DNA from: Myxococcales bacterium
GTDB taxonomy: Bacteria > Myxococcota > Kuafuiibacteriia > Kuafuiibacteriales > Kuafuiibacteriaceae
DNA length: 37,251 nt
Direction: 5' to 3'
NCBI GenBank assembly: GCA_019634385.1
Contig: JAHQVK010000082.1
Coordinates: forward strand, 1 to 37,251
This document shows positions 17,448-24,616 of this stretch, piece after piece. Position numbers and translations under genes: made by a program. The notes beneath the pieces were generated by a model. That model saw only the letters and a list, made by a program, of their open reading frames with translations, was not told the origin of the DNA and did no database searches. Positions within the stretch are counted from its first letter, which is position 1. Each line of letters opens with the position of its first letter.

Positions 17448-18056
17448 ATGCGTTATCTCAAAAATCATTCTACGGCAGTCCTTATCCCAGCAGTACTCCT
17501 GAGCCTTGTCACAACACTACTCGTAGGATGTGGGGCTAACAACGCCCATAAACGACTCCAGGTTGCTCAAAAAGAGGTTCATTTAATGGTTCCTCCTTCT
17601 AGACCTCTGTCGGACTTTACTGCGCTAGAACTCGCTCCCTTATCGATGGATCCTGAGGTGGAAAAGGATGAGGGGAAAGTTGAAAAGATGAAATATTTTG
17701 ATCAGATAGTTACTGATAGAATCGCCAGCCTTAAGCTTAATTGGCCTAAAAATGGAAATGCTGGTACCCTAGTTTTTCAGGCACATATCAACACGGTGCG
17801 TATCATCAGTGGTAAATCCCGATTTTGGATTGGGTCGATCCCTGGTGAATCACACATTGATATGTTCATCACATTAACTGATCAACAAACGAAACAAGAG
17901 ATTGCTCGCGCGCGGATTCAACAAAAAGCCGGCGGCTCTTTAGGATCTTGGTCGTTCGGAGCGTCAGATGAAAATGTGCTTCACTACGCAAAAGATATTG
18001 CTTACGCATATGTTGCCCATCACAGCCAACAACCTATAACTCTAGCAGAACAATAG
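17448..18056 (+). CDS. Predicted lipoprotein, DUF4410-like
   Basis: A 202-aa protein with a signal peptide and a lipobox LLVGC (Cys28), so it is a predicted outer-envelope lipoprotein. The rest resembles DUF4410-type lipoproteins in layout: DFTALELAPLS, TLVFQAHINTVRIISG, IDMFITLTDQQTKQEIARARI and a Gly/Ser segment near the end. The function of that family is unknown. The frame is open 28 codons further upstream to 17364, but that part comes from the tandem repeat and C-element flank and is not signal-peptide-like. The ATG at 17448 gives a proper lipoprotein signal. Codon use is AT-rich, as in its neighbours. Confidence 0.7.
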   Translation: MRYLKNHSTAVLIPAVLLSLVTTLLVGCGANNAHKRLQVAQKEVHLMVPPSRPLSDFTALELAPLSMDPEVEKDEGKVEKMKYFDQIVTDRIASLKLNWPKNGNAGTLVFQAHINTVRIISGKSRFWIGSIPGESHIDMFITLTDQQTKQEIARARIQQKAGGSLGSWSFGASDENVLHYAKDIAYAYVAHHSQQPITLAEQ

Positions 18057-18119
18057 ATTTGAGATCGCGACAACAAGGAAACAACCCCATCCAGGCCCCA
18101 AAACAGTCAAAATACTTGA

Positions 18120-18412
18120 TACAGCAAAGACCCCTTGAATGGATTCAGTTAGAATCGATTCAAGGGGTCGCGCAGCGGGGCATAGCAGCCGGTTGATCTA
18201 GCCCTGCACGCATCTATGGGCCGGTCTTTGCGTGAAACGTCCTGACCACGAAAAGTCTCTCCTCGGTCACGTACCGCCAGGTACGCTCGCCTCGTCGTCA
18301 GAGCGTTTCTCGAAAAGCCGGGCTCGATAGCTACACACAGGGCTAAATCAACCGGCTGCTAGCCCGGCGCAGAAGCAGGAACTTGGGTTCAACCCAAGTT
18401 CTTTCTTCTGTA
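18120..18412 (-). mobile_element. Element A copy 6, interrupted by element C2
   Basis: A reverse-orientation A element whose two halves (18120-18184 and 18362-18412) are separated by element C2. Left part: CAGCAAAGACCCCTTGAAT and its hairpin. Right part: the CTTGGGTTCAACCCAAG arm and the outer end TTTCTTCTG. Taking out C2 with one TA restores GGGGCATAGCCC, the family consensus. Confidence 0.85.
18183..18361. mobile_element. Element C copy 2, nested in element A6
   Basis: A 179-bp copy with the same inverted ends as C1 (GCAGCCGGTTGAT inside TA). It differs from C1 at about eight positions, so both moved fairly recently. It sits inside A6, which gives the target site directly: TA in GGGGCATAGCCC. 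Confidence 0.88.
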
Positions 18413-18451
18413 TAAGTTCTGACCATCTTCCGGACATCCCGCCCCTGAGAC

Positions 18452-19513
18452 CTATTTTTTAAACCTATGCTTCATTCTCAGAAATGGCTTCTCATAGAAG
18501 TTAAAACTCATATACGCAAGTATATAAGTAAGAGAGGTTGCGAAAGCAAACAACACCCATCCTTGTGTATCTATCCATTCCATAACAACAGTAAGTGCCA
18601 CCATATGCCATAAATACAGGCCATAGCTTATTTCACCACTCCATGACATAAACGGGGTACGCAACCAATATTGCGCTACTCCTTGTTCATAGACCACCAA
18701 CGACATCAACCATCCGGCCATAGCAACATGTATCATGGTCCGATGCAGTCCCAGAATTTTTTCATTGGGGAGATTAAGCATCAATAGCAACAAGCTGGTC
18801 ATTAGCACGGTTGAATGGGGCCTTCCCAACCAGTCGTGCGCAAACTTAAACCCCTGGCGGCTATGAAGGAGATGGGCGATCATCACACCCATCAAGATAG
18901 GCGTGAATGTTACCTGGAGAATCAGTGGCTCAGGAGGCTCAGCCAGCGACGCCGCCCAAAACACCCAAACTAAGTTGATCACCAAAGCAAAAGCCAGCAC
19001 CCAACACGCCGATCGCTTTGAGAGAAAAGCGATAATAAAAGGCCATACCAGATAGAACTGTTCCTCAGTTGCCAACGACCAGGATATATCCATTATCAAA
19101 GCGTCAACATGTACCCAGTTATAAGTATATGTCAGAAGATAAGGGATAGCTTCACGATAAGAGCTCCATGGTAAACCAGGCGAATCCACCACAAATACAC
19201 CCACACCAACCAGTGCAATCAAAAGGTAATACAGTGGAAAAATACGCAACACGCGGCGCACATAGAAATCCGGCAGTGATATATTTCCATTACGATTTTG
19301 CTCCCGAAGCAAAAGTGTGACAATCAAAAATCCACTTAGTATGTAAAACATATCAACCCCGAGAAAACCTCGATTCAGCATGGGTAATAAATTTGTATTA
19401 GGAGTAAAATGGTAAATTAGAACACCCAGAACACTAAGTGTTCGCACCCCATTGAGATTTTCAAAACAAGGACGCTGACTATAGTTTTCGTAGGATGACG
19501 TGACCTCAGGCAC
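18452..19513 (-). CDS. Membrane acyltransferase, acyltransferase-3 family (OafA-like)
   Basis: A 353-aa inner-membrane acyltransferase with about ten helices. Family motifs are NLNGVRTLSVLGVLIYH near the start (catalytic-type His), FYILSGFL, the RRVLRIFPLYY segment near 87-97 and SWSLATEEQFYLVWP near 143-157. Such enzymes O-acetylate or otherwise acylate surface polysaccharides, lipids or antibiotics. The substrate is unknown. It is complete and has no C-terminal SGNH domain. The gene is clearly more AT-rich than the core genes and is flanked on both sides by mobile repeats, so it is probably accessory or acquired. The following downstream segment holds A6/C2. Confidence 0.88.
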   Translation of the reverse strand: MPEVTSSYENYSQRPCFENLNGVRTLSVLGVLIYHFTPNTNLLPMLNRGFLGVDMFYILSGFLIVTLLLREQNRNGNISLPDFYVRRVLRIFPLYYLLIALVGVGVFVVDSPGLPWSSYREAIPYLLTYTYNWVHVDALIMDISWSLATEEQFYLVWPFIIAFLSKRSACWVLAFALVINLVWVFWAASLAEPPEPLILQVTFTPILMGVMIAHLLHSRQGFKFAHDWLGRPHSTVLMTSLLLLMLNLPNEKILGLHRTMIHVAMAGWLMSLVVYEQGVAQYWLRTPFMSWSGEISYGLYLWHMVALTVVMEWIDTQGWVLFAFATSLTYILAYMSFNFYEKPFLRMKHRFKK

Positions 19514-19759
19514 TTGGGAGAACTAAGCTGGGCAACAGCCTTTTTGCAACGCTCTTCGCACAAAATGCGATTATCTTGGATGTACAATTGCCTATAGGCG
19601 CATAGTAATACCCAATTACACCCAGACAAATACTTACCGGTACTCGTATCAGCAGAACTGACCGACACAGGTTCAGATACTCACCTGTAAGCATACAGAC
19701 AAAACCATCTGTACAGGGACAGCCATCTACCTATCCACATATAGACAAAAAATTAGCTA

Positions 19760-19873
19760 TACAGCAGAAACCACTGAGGTTGAACCCAAGTTCCTGCTTC
19801 TGCGCCGGGCTATGCCCCGCGGCGCGACCACTCGTTGATTCTTACAGAATCAATGCAAGGGGGCTTTGCTGTG
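19760..19873 (+). mobile_element. Element A copy 7
   Basis: A complete copy with left TA and a right flank TG in place of TA (one-base decay). It has CAGCAGAAA at the left, CTTTGCTG at the right and the inverted arm GGTTGAACC. It lies about 250 bp upstream of the acyltransferase start. Confidence 0.82.
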
Positions 19874-20004
19874 CAGGGACAGATGCTTAACTCTGAGGGT
19901 ATAGACTTATAGATAGTGTAAAGGGGTTTGTACTCCTAAACTCACCAAACTATCTTGATAGGGTGGATAGCCCTTAATCTAGAAGTTTGGACATCCCCAA
20001 GCCC

Positions 20005-20027
20005 CAAAAAGCCTCCAAAGGAGGCTT
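20005..20027 (-). terminator. Rho-independent terminator for minus-strand transcript
   Basis: Read on the minus strand: an AAGCCTCC stem, TTT loop, the complementary GGAGGCTT, then a T run (TTTTT overlapping the stem end). The perfect 8-bp stem and T tract fit an intrinsic terminator for the phosphatase gene that ends at 20427. It lies about 400 bp downstream of that gene, and element A8 sits in between. Confidence 0.7.
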
Positions 20028-20202
20028 CTGACCGGCAAGCTCCGTCTATCACTCGTGGCGACTTCGAGCGAATATTCGGCAATCTACGGCGATCTCTTCA
20101 TCTACGGCCATCTCTTACCGGGGGCCTCCAGTTCAGCTGGCCTCCCTTCGAGACCCAACACCCTAAGAAACTAAGTACCTCACAACAGACCCATTCCAAC
20201 GC

Positions 20203-20317
20203 TACAGCAAAGACCACTTGAATGGATTCTGTAAGAACCAACAGGGGGTCGCGCAGCGGGGCATAGCCCCGCGTAGAAAGCAGGGACTTAGGTTCCCCCC
20301 AAGGGATTTCTGCTGTA
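20203..20317 (-). mobile_element. Element A copy 8
   Basis: A reverse-orientation copy of about 115 bp, bounded by TA, with CAGCAAAGACCACTTGAAT at one end and TTTCTGCTG at the other. The central inverted arm is degraded (CTTAGGTTCCCCCCAAG). It sits between the IMPase-like gene and its probable terminator. Confidence 0.82.
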
Positions 20318-20426
20318 AAGTGGCGCGTCCTAGATTACTGAGATTTCGGGTTATTTAGGAGTCAGTTAATACAATTTGCCGATGTGTGAAACACATCCCA
20401 GGCGGGTTCCAGCAGTACACAGCAAG

Positions 20427-21236
20427 TTATTGGACAAAACCCAGAGCCTCTTCGTGAAGCTGTGCGCTGGCAGCGGCTAGAACCCGACCGCCATCGCCAG
20501 GAAATCCGCCATCCCACGAAGAGATCACCGCCCCCGCCCCACGGATCACCGGAATAATTGCAGAAACATCATATCGCTGGAGACCAGTTTCAGCGACCAC
20601 ATCCGCGCAACCGGAAGCGACCAGCGCATAAGCATAAGCATCTAAGCTAAAACGTGTGACCCGGCATGCTCGGCTTAGCGCCGCAAAGCTCTCCGCTTCG
20701 GCCGGAGTGAAGTAGCCATCAGGTACACTGCGAGGATCAGTGGTTAACAACCTTGCCACACCACACTGAACAACTTCAGACGCAGAACACACCTCCCCAA
20801 TATTCTCACCAAGATCGCGATAGTAAACCGTTTGCTTGGGATAGCCATGCCACACTTCCCGGGTGAAGGGTTGTACCATGGCCCCCACCACCGGGTCACC
20901 ATCATACTCAAGTCCAACTAAGGTCATCCAAGTAGGTGAACCGGCCACATATCCTCTAGTTCCGTCGATCGGGTCCAAGACCCAACGCCATGGAGCATCA
21001 GTTTTTTTGGTCCCATACTCTTCACCCAAAATCTGATGCTCTGGATATTCGGCCTCGATCATAGACCGCATCACTCGTTCGGCAGCGCGATCCCCCTCTG
21101 TCACCGGGTCAAAGCCGCCATTTTCTAACTTATTGTCGACGTGGACCGCGTGGCGAAAATGCCGAAGTGCTTCCTCCCCCCCCCGTATGGCCACCTGACG
21201 TACGAAGTCTCGCAAATATTCTGAAAGAGTATACAA
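20427..21236 (-). CDS. Inositol monophosphatase-family phosphatase, HisN-like
   Basis: A 269-aa magnesium-dependent phosphatase of the IMPase family. Metal-binding motifs are GEEYG (near 71-75), WVLDPIDGTRGYVAG (near 84-98) and, near the C-terminus, GLQRYDVSAIIPVIRGAGA with its conserved Asp. DPVTEGDRAAE near 43-53 and SPTWMTLVGL after the DPIDGT motif look more like histidinol-phosphatase HisN than inositol monophosphatase, but substrate cannot be assigned with certainty. It is monocistronic. The next gene upstream on the same strand ends about 100 bp before it. Confidence 0.85.
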   Translation of the reverse strand: MYTLSEYLRDFVRQVAIRGGEEALRHFRHAVHVDNKLENGGFDPVTEGDRAAERVMRSMIEAEYPEHQILGEEYGTKKTDAPWRWVLDPIDGTRGYVAGSPTWMTLVGLEYDGDPVVGAMVQPFTREVWHGYPKQTVYYRDLGENIGEVCSASEVVQCGVARLLTTDPRSVPDGYFTPAEAESFAALSRACRVTRFSLDAYAYALVASGCADVVAETGLQRYDVSAIIPVIRGAGAVISSWDGGFPGDGGRVLAAASAQLHEEALGFVQ

Positions 21237-21338
21237 ACCGGAAGCTATGGCACCAGTTGTGGCCGGTGAGGGTCAATGGACCAGTCTACTTTTTGCTAAA
21301 ACGCCGAACGCCCAAAAACGGCCTCATTCGCACGAATA

Positions 21339-22430
21339 TCAGGACCGCTTTTCGCGCTCCTGATCCGCAGGGTTACGCCCAGCGACCATCCGAACCGTTT
21401 CCAAACTGATTATCCCCCGCTTATAGAGGTCCATGAGATGCTGATCAAAAGACTGGGTGCCATATTCCTGTCGACCGCGTTCCATATAGTTCTTGAGTTC
21501 TGATGCCCGACTCGGTTCTGCAACCAACTCCCTAGAAGCTGGAGACATCACCATAACCTCCGCCACTAGCACCCGCCCGGCCTCATTTAACCGACACACT
21601 AGACGTTGAGACACAATCCCTCGGAGAACCTCCGCCAATCGCTGCCTGACCCCCTTTCGAACTTGAGGATGAAAAATATCAACCAGGTGCTTGATAGCCT
21701 GGGCCGCGCCACACTTAGGGACGGCAGACAATACGAAGTGCCCGTTTTCCACCGCATTAAGGGCGGCATCAACCGTATCCGGATCATTCATTTCACTTAG
21801 TAAAATGACGTCTGGATCCTGACGAAGCACCCCTCGAAGCGCAGTGGCAAACGACTCCGTATCTCTACCCACTTCGCGCTGCGTCACCCATGAAAGGTGG
21901 TCCTCATGAATAAACTCAATCGGATTCTCGATAGTTACGATATGCTTGCGCGTCTGCAAGTTCATTTCATTCACCATCGCCGCCAAGGTTGTGCTCTTAC
22001 CAGATCCCGTTCCCCCCGCGACAAGGACTAACCCCCCATTCAATTGCGCTAGCTTACGCGCACTCTCCGGCAAACCTAGTTGCTGCCAACCGGGGATTTC
22101 GCCGGGAATCGGCCGAAGAACCATGGCAAATCCACCATTTTCCCTAAGCAGATGAACTCGAAACCGGCCACAGTCATCTACGTGGTAGAAAGTATCCAGT
22201 TCCTTGAGTTCATCCACAGCCCCCCTGCAGCGTGAGTACTCAAGAATGTGCCCGACCAGCCCCTGCATCATCTCATCCGACATTGGCTCCAGTTTGACCT
22301 CTTTGAGGATACCATGGACTCTCAGTATAGGCTGAGCATGGGCTTTGATGTGTATGTCTGACGCCCCTGCGTTGACGGAGGCAGTCAGGAATTGGTCGAA
22401 AGTCCAAGGGTGCATTCCGCTGCATCGCAC
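21339..22430 (-). CDS. PilT-like secretion/retraction ATPase, divergent
   Basis: A 363-aa hexameric ATPase of the PilT/PilU group, which power pilus retraction. Residues 8-105 form the N-terminal domain (SDIHI), the Walker A GGTGSGKST is at 139-147, the Asp box includes IENPIEF (167-173) and the Walker B region VILLSEMND is at 208-216. Two family hallmarks are altered: the usual EMRD is EMND, and the His box reads HFVLSAVPK where PilT has a TLHT-like sequence, so the second conserved His is missing. The AIRxGK-like motif near 315 is also weak. The GTG start at 22430 has AGGGGA just upstream; an ATG five codons later is the alternative. It may be a regulatory or defective PilT paralogue. The ExbB-ExbD cluster is divergent from it. 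Confidence 0.82.
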   Translation of the reverse strand: MRCSGMHPWTFDQFLTASVNAGASDIHIKAHAQPILRVHGILKEVKLEPMSDEMMQGLVGHILEYSRCRGAVDELKELDTFYHVDDCGRFRVHLLRENGGFAMVLRPIPGEIPGWQQLGLPESARKLAQLNGGLVLVAGGTGSGKSTTLAAMVNEMNLQTRKHIVTIENPIEFIHEDHLSWVTQREVGRDTESFATALRGVLRQDPDVILLSEMNDPDTVDAALNAVENGHFVLSAVPKCGAAQAIKHLVDIFHPQVRKGVRQRLAEVLRGIVSQRLVCRLNEAGRVLVAEVMVMSPASRELVAEPSRASELKNYMERGRQEYGTQSFDQHLMDLYKRGIISLETVRMVAGRNPADQEREKRS

Positions 22431-22857
22431 GCTTCCCCTAAAAACGAGTCAAGGTATCCAAGCGGATGAGCTCCGCTATATAGGGACGCCACGAAGGAAT
22501 CGCCCGAATGCGAGACTACGGATGCAGATTAGGTTGTTCACCACCCTCTCCAGTTGGTACCGATACCGTGTCGGCATACGCCCGTCTCGAACAAACCTGG
22601 TCCACAAGTCAAATTTTGCGCAAACCAAAGCGTCAAGCCTAGACAGGAATCGACCGAAGGATGTGGGATGTTGCAGCAAGACTATTTGGTGAGGCTTCAC
22701 ATAATTCCACAAGTCTCAATAAGCTAAAACACAAGGTAGAGCGGAGCGGAGCCGGCAGAAGCCTGGATTCACTCCAAGCGGTTTCTGCTGTAGAGCAGTC
22801 TGAGTTTATAATGCGTGGGGACAAGCGCCTCAAAGCTAGGTACGGAGTATCATCAAT
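22431..22857. other. Divergent intergenic region with a partial element A
   Basis: 427 bases between the PilT-like gene and the ExbB gene. It holds a truncated A element (22731-22792) and presumably both promoters. No clear promoter boxes, RNA or credible ORF were found; one ORF here runs through the repeat and into the ExbB gene. Confidence 0.5.
22731..22792 (-). repeat. Element A copy 9, truncated and decayed
   Basis: About 60 bp matching one half of family A in reverse orientation: GCCGGCAGAAGCCTGGATTC and the outer end TTTCTGCTGTA. The other half, with the AT-rich hairpin, is missing, and the inverted arm is degraded. Confidence 0.65.
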
Positions 22858-23547
22858 ATGGGTCTGGTAGATATATTTGAAACAGTGTCAATAGCTTGGA
22901 AAAAAGGAGGCTTGGGCATGTACCCTATAGCCGCCTGTTCTATCTTCATCGTGGCCATCACCATAGAGCGCGTTCGTTACCTGTTTTTCAACGCCTCTAT
23001 CAGCAAGGATGCTTTTGTGCAGGCAATGCGGAAATATATCTTAGCCGGCAATGTCGGCAAGGCCTTGGCTCTATGCAGCCAAACACCTACACCACTGGCT
23101 AACATAATCAAAGCTGGCCTGGTCAAAGTAAATAAGTCCGACTCGGAAGTACAAGCAGCTATGGACGAAGCCTCCCTCCGCGAGCTGCCCAGGCTCCAAA
23201 AACGCACTGCTTACCTGGCTATGCTGGCAAATGTCGCCATGCTCGCCGGCCTGCTGGGTACCATTTCGGGGCTTATCACCTGTTTTGCCGCTGTCGCTAG
23301 TGCCCAGGCAGATGAGCGCTCCATCCGTCTCGCCGAAGGCATTTCGGAAGCCATGAACTGTACCGCTTTTGGACTACTTACCGCAATTCCAGGATTGATA
23401 GCCTTCGGTATTCTTCAGGGCAAAACGCAACAACTCGAAGACGACATCAACGAAGCCTCAGTGTCGGTCATCAATTTGATTGTGACCAACCGTGACAAAT
23501 TGGATCTCACCACCCTGAGTGCCGGCCGAGATGACTCGGTACTCTAA
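22858..23547 (+). CDS. ExbB/TolQ/MotA-family proton channel protein
   Basis: A 229-aa three-helix inner-membrane protein of the MotA/TolQ/ExbB family: helix 1 near 20-37, a large cytoplasmic loop, helices 2 and 3 near 118-145 and 170-190 (LGTISGLITCFAAV, TAFGLLTAIPGLIAFG). With an ExbD partner it makes a proton-driven energy transducer for outer-membrane transport, envelope integrity or, in myxobacteria, gliding motility (AglR type). Two ExbD-like genes follow within about 20 bp each, so the three form an operon. GGAG lies 10 bases before the ATG. Which process it powers is unknown. Confidence 0.9.
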   Translation: MGLVDIFETVSIAWKKGGLGMYPIAACSIFIVAITIERVRYLFFNASISKDAFVQAMRKYILAGNVGKALALCSQTPTPLANIIKAGLVKVNKSDSEVQAAMDEASLRELPRLQKRTAYLAMLANVAMLAGLLGTISGLITCFAAVASAQADERSIRLAEGISEAMNCTAFGLLTAIPGLIAFGILQGKTQQLEDDINEASVSVINLIVTNRDKLDLTTLSAGRDDSVL

Positions 23548-23568
23548 CATCTTCGGAGATACGTACAT

Positions 23569-24048
23569 ATGGCAGGAGGAGGCACTCCCACTCCATCAAG
23601 AGGGGGAAAAAGAGCGGTCGATTTCCAGTTGAATCTGGTCCCGATGATCGATCTGTTATCGGTGCTCATCTCTTTTTTGCTGATGAGCGCAGTGTGGACA
23701 CAAATTGCTAGAATCGAAGTGAAACAAGCCCCGAACGTACCCTCGGATGAGATTCCTCCTCCGGAGGAGAAAGAGAAGCTGGAGCTCACGGTGGTCATCA
23801 GCACTTCAGGCTACACCATTACCCAAAAGCGCGGGGAGGTGATTCGGGAAATAGAAAAGGGCGACGATGGCTACAATACAAACGCCCTACGCGAAGTGCT
23901 TAAGCAAGTTGTGGTCGAATTCCCCGACAACGAGGACGTCACTGTAGCTTCCGAAGATAACATTCCGTACGAAGAACTCATCACGGTAATGGATATTTGT
24001 CTGGACAGTAACCTTCCGGGGATTGCGATCGCCGGAAGGGAATCCTAG
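23569..24048 (+). CDS. ExbD/TolR-family protein 1
   Basis: A 159-aa protein with a short N-terminal cytoplasmic part (GGGKRAVDFQLNLVPMIDLLSVLISFLL), one transmembrane helix (about 25-45; the Asp of PMIDL is the expected proton-carrying residue) and a periplasmic domain. It partners the ExbB-like protein 21 bp upstream. The ribosome binding site is GGAG, about 11 bases before the ATG. Confidence 0.9.
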   Translation: MAGGGTPTPSRGGKRAVDFQLNLVPMIDLLSVLISFLLMSAVWTQIARIEVKQAPNVPSDEIPPPEEKEKLELTVVISTSGYTITQKRGEVIREIEKGDDGYNTNALREVLKQVVVEFPDNEDVTVASEDNIPYEELITVMDICLDSNLPGIAIAGRES

Positions 24049-24058
24049 GAGACCGCCA

Positions 24059-24616
24059 GTGCCCATCGTCAAACCCGGCAAGCGTCCATTCGCACCATGG
24101 TTGCTTAAGCATTCAGCATTTTCGCGAGGAAGCCAGCGCAACTCAGGCTATGCGGACCTTCTCCTTACTCCCCTCATTGATATGTTCGTGATTTTGGTTG
24201 TGTTCCTGATTATGAATTTCTCCGCCACTGGCGAACTTCCCATTGCGGCGGGCATTGAACTCCCCAAAGCCTCGGTCACCAACGAGCGGGAACAAGCCCC
24301 AGCCATTGACATCTCGGAAGAATCACTCAGCGTTGAGGGCTTTTTGGTCGGTGCTCCCCGGGATCTATTGTCTGAAGAGTCCTCTGGGATTCCCACTCTC
24401 ACCGAAAAGCTTCAAGAATTACGAAAAATTGAGGAAATGATGAGCCCCGGTGAGCCATTCAAAGGCAATATCATCATCAACTGCCACAAAGCGATCGACT
24501 TCAAGTTGATTCGCAAGGTGATGTCAGCAGCATCAGACGCAGGCTACACAAATATCAATTTTGCTGTCCTTCAGAAAGGCAACGGCGAGGCCCCTGCCAG
24601 TTCGGTCGGAAACTGA
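24059..24616 (+). CDS. ExbD/TolR-family protein 2
   Basis: A 185-aa second ExbD with the membrane motif ADLLLTPLIDMFVILVVFLI (Asp in PLIDM, the expected proton carrier) and a periplasmic domain with the family-like ending (IINCHKAIDFKLIRKVMSAA). The GTG start at 24059 follows AGGAG by 8 bases; an upstream ATG overlapping the first ExbD gene is less likely. Two ExbDs with one ExbB is the layout of AglRQS-type and some TolQR-type systems. The 3' end overlaps the convergent MutS-like gene by about 46 bp. Confidence 0.88.
   Translation: MPIVKPGKRPFAPWLLKHSAFSRGSQRNSGYADLLLTPLIDMFVILVVFLIMNFSATGELPIAAGIELPKASVTNEREQAPAIDISEESLSVEGFLVGAPRDLLSEESSGIPTLTEKLQELRKIEEMMSPGEPFKGNIIINCHKAIDFKLIRKVMSAASDAGYTNINFAVLQKGNGEAPASSVGN

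Larger units (their letters stand above)
19514..20426. other. Gene-free stretch with elements A7, A8 and a terminator
   Basis: About 900 bases without a convincing gene. It holds A7 (19760-19873), A8 (20203-20317) and a minus-strand terminator hairpin (20005-20027). The sequence CAGGGACAG occurs on both sides of A7 (near 19714 and 19874), possibly an older small duplication. An 88-codon ORF in the middle ends inside A8 and reads through the terminator, so it is not counted. Confidence 0.55.

Noticed and set aside
19955..20221. 88-codon ORF between elements A7 and A8
   Set aside because: It reads through a terminator hairpin, ends inside element A8 and has repeat-like, Pro/Ser/Thr-rich low-complexity sequence with no family similarity.
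22661..22870. 69-codon ORF before the ExbB gene
   Set aside because: It runs through the decayed A element and overlaps the ExbB start in another frame.
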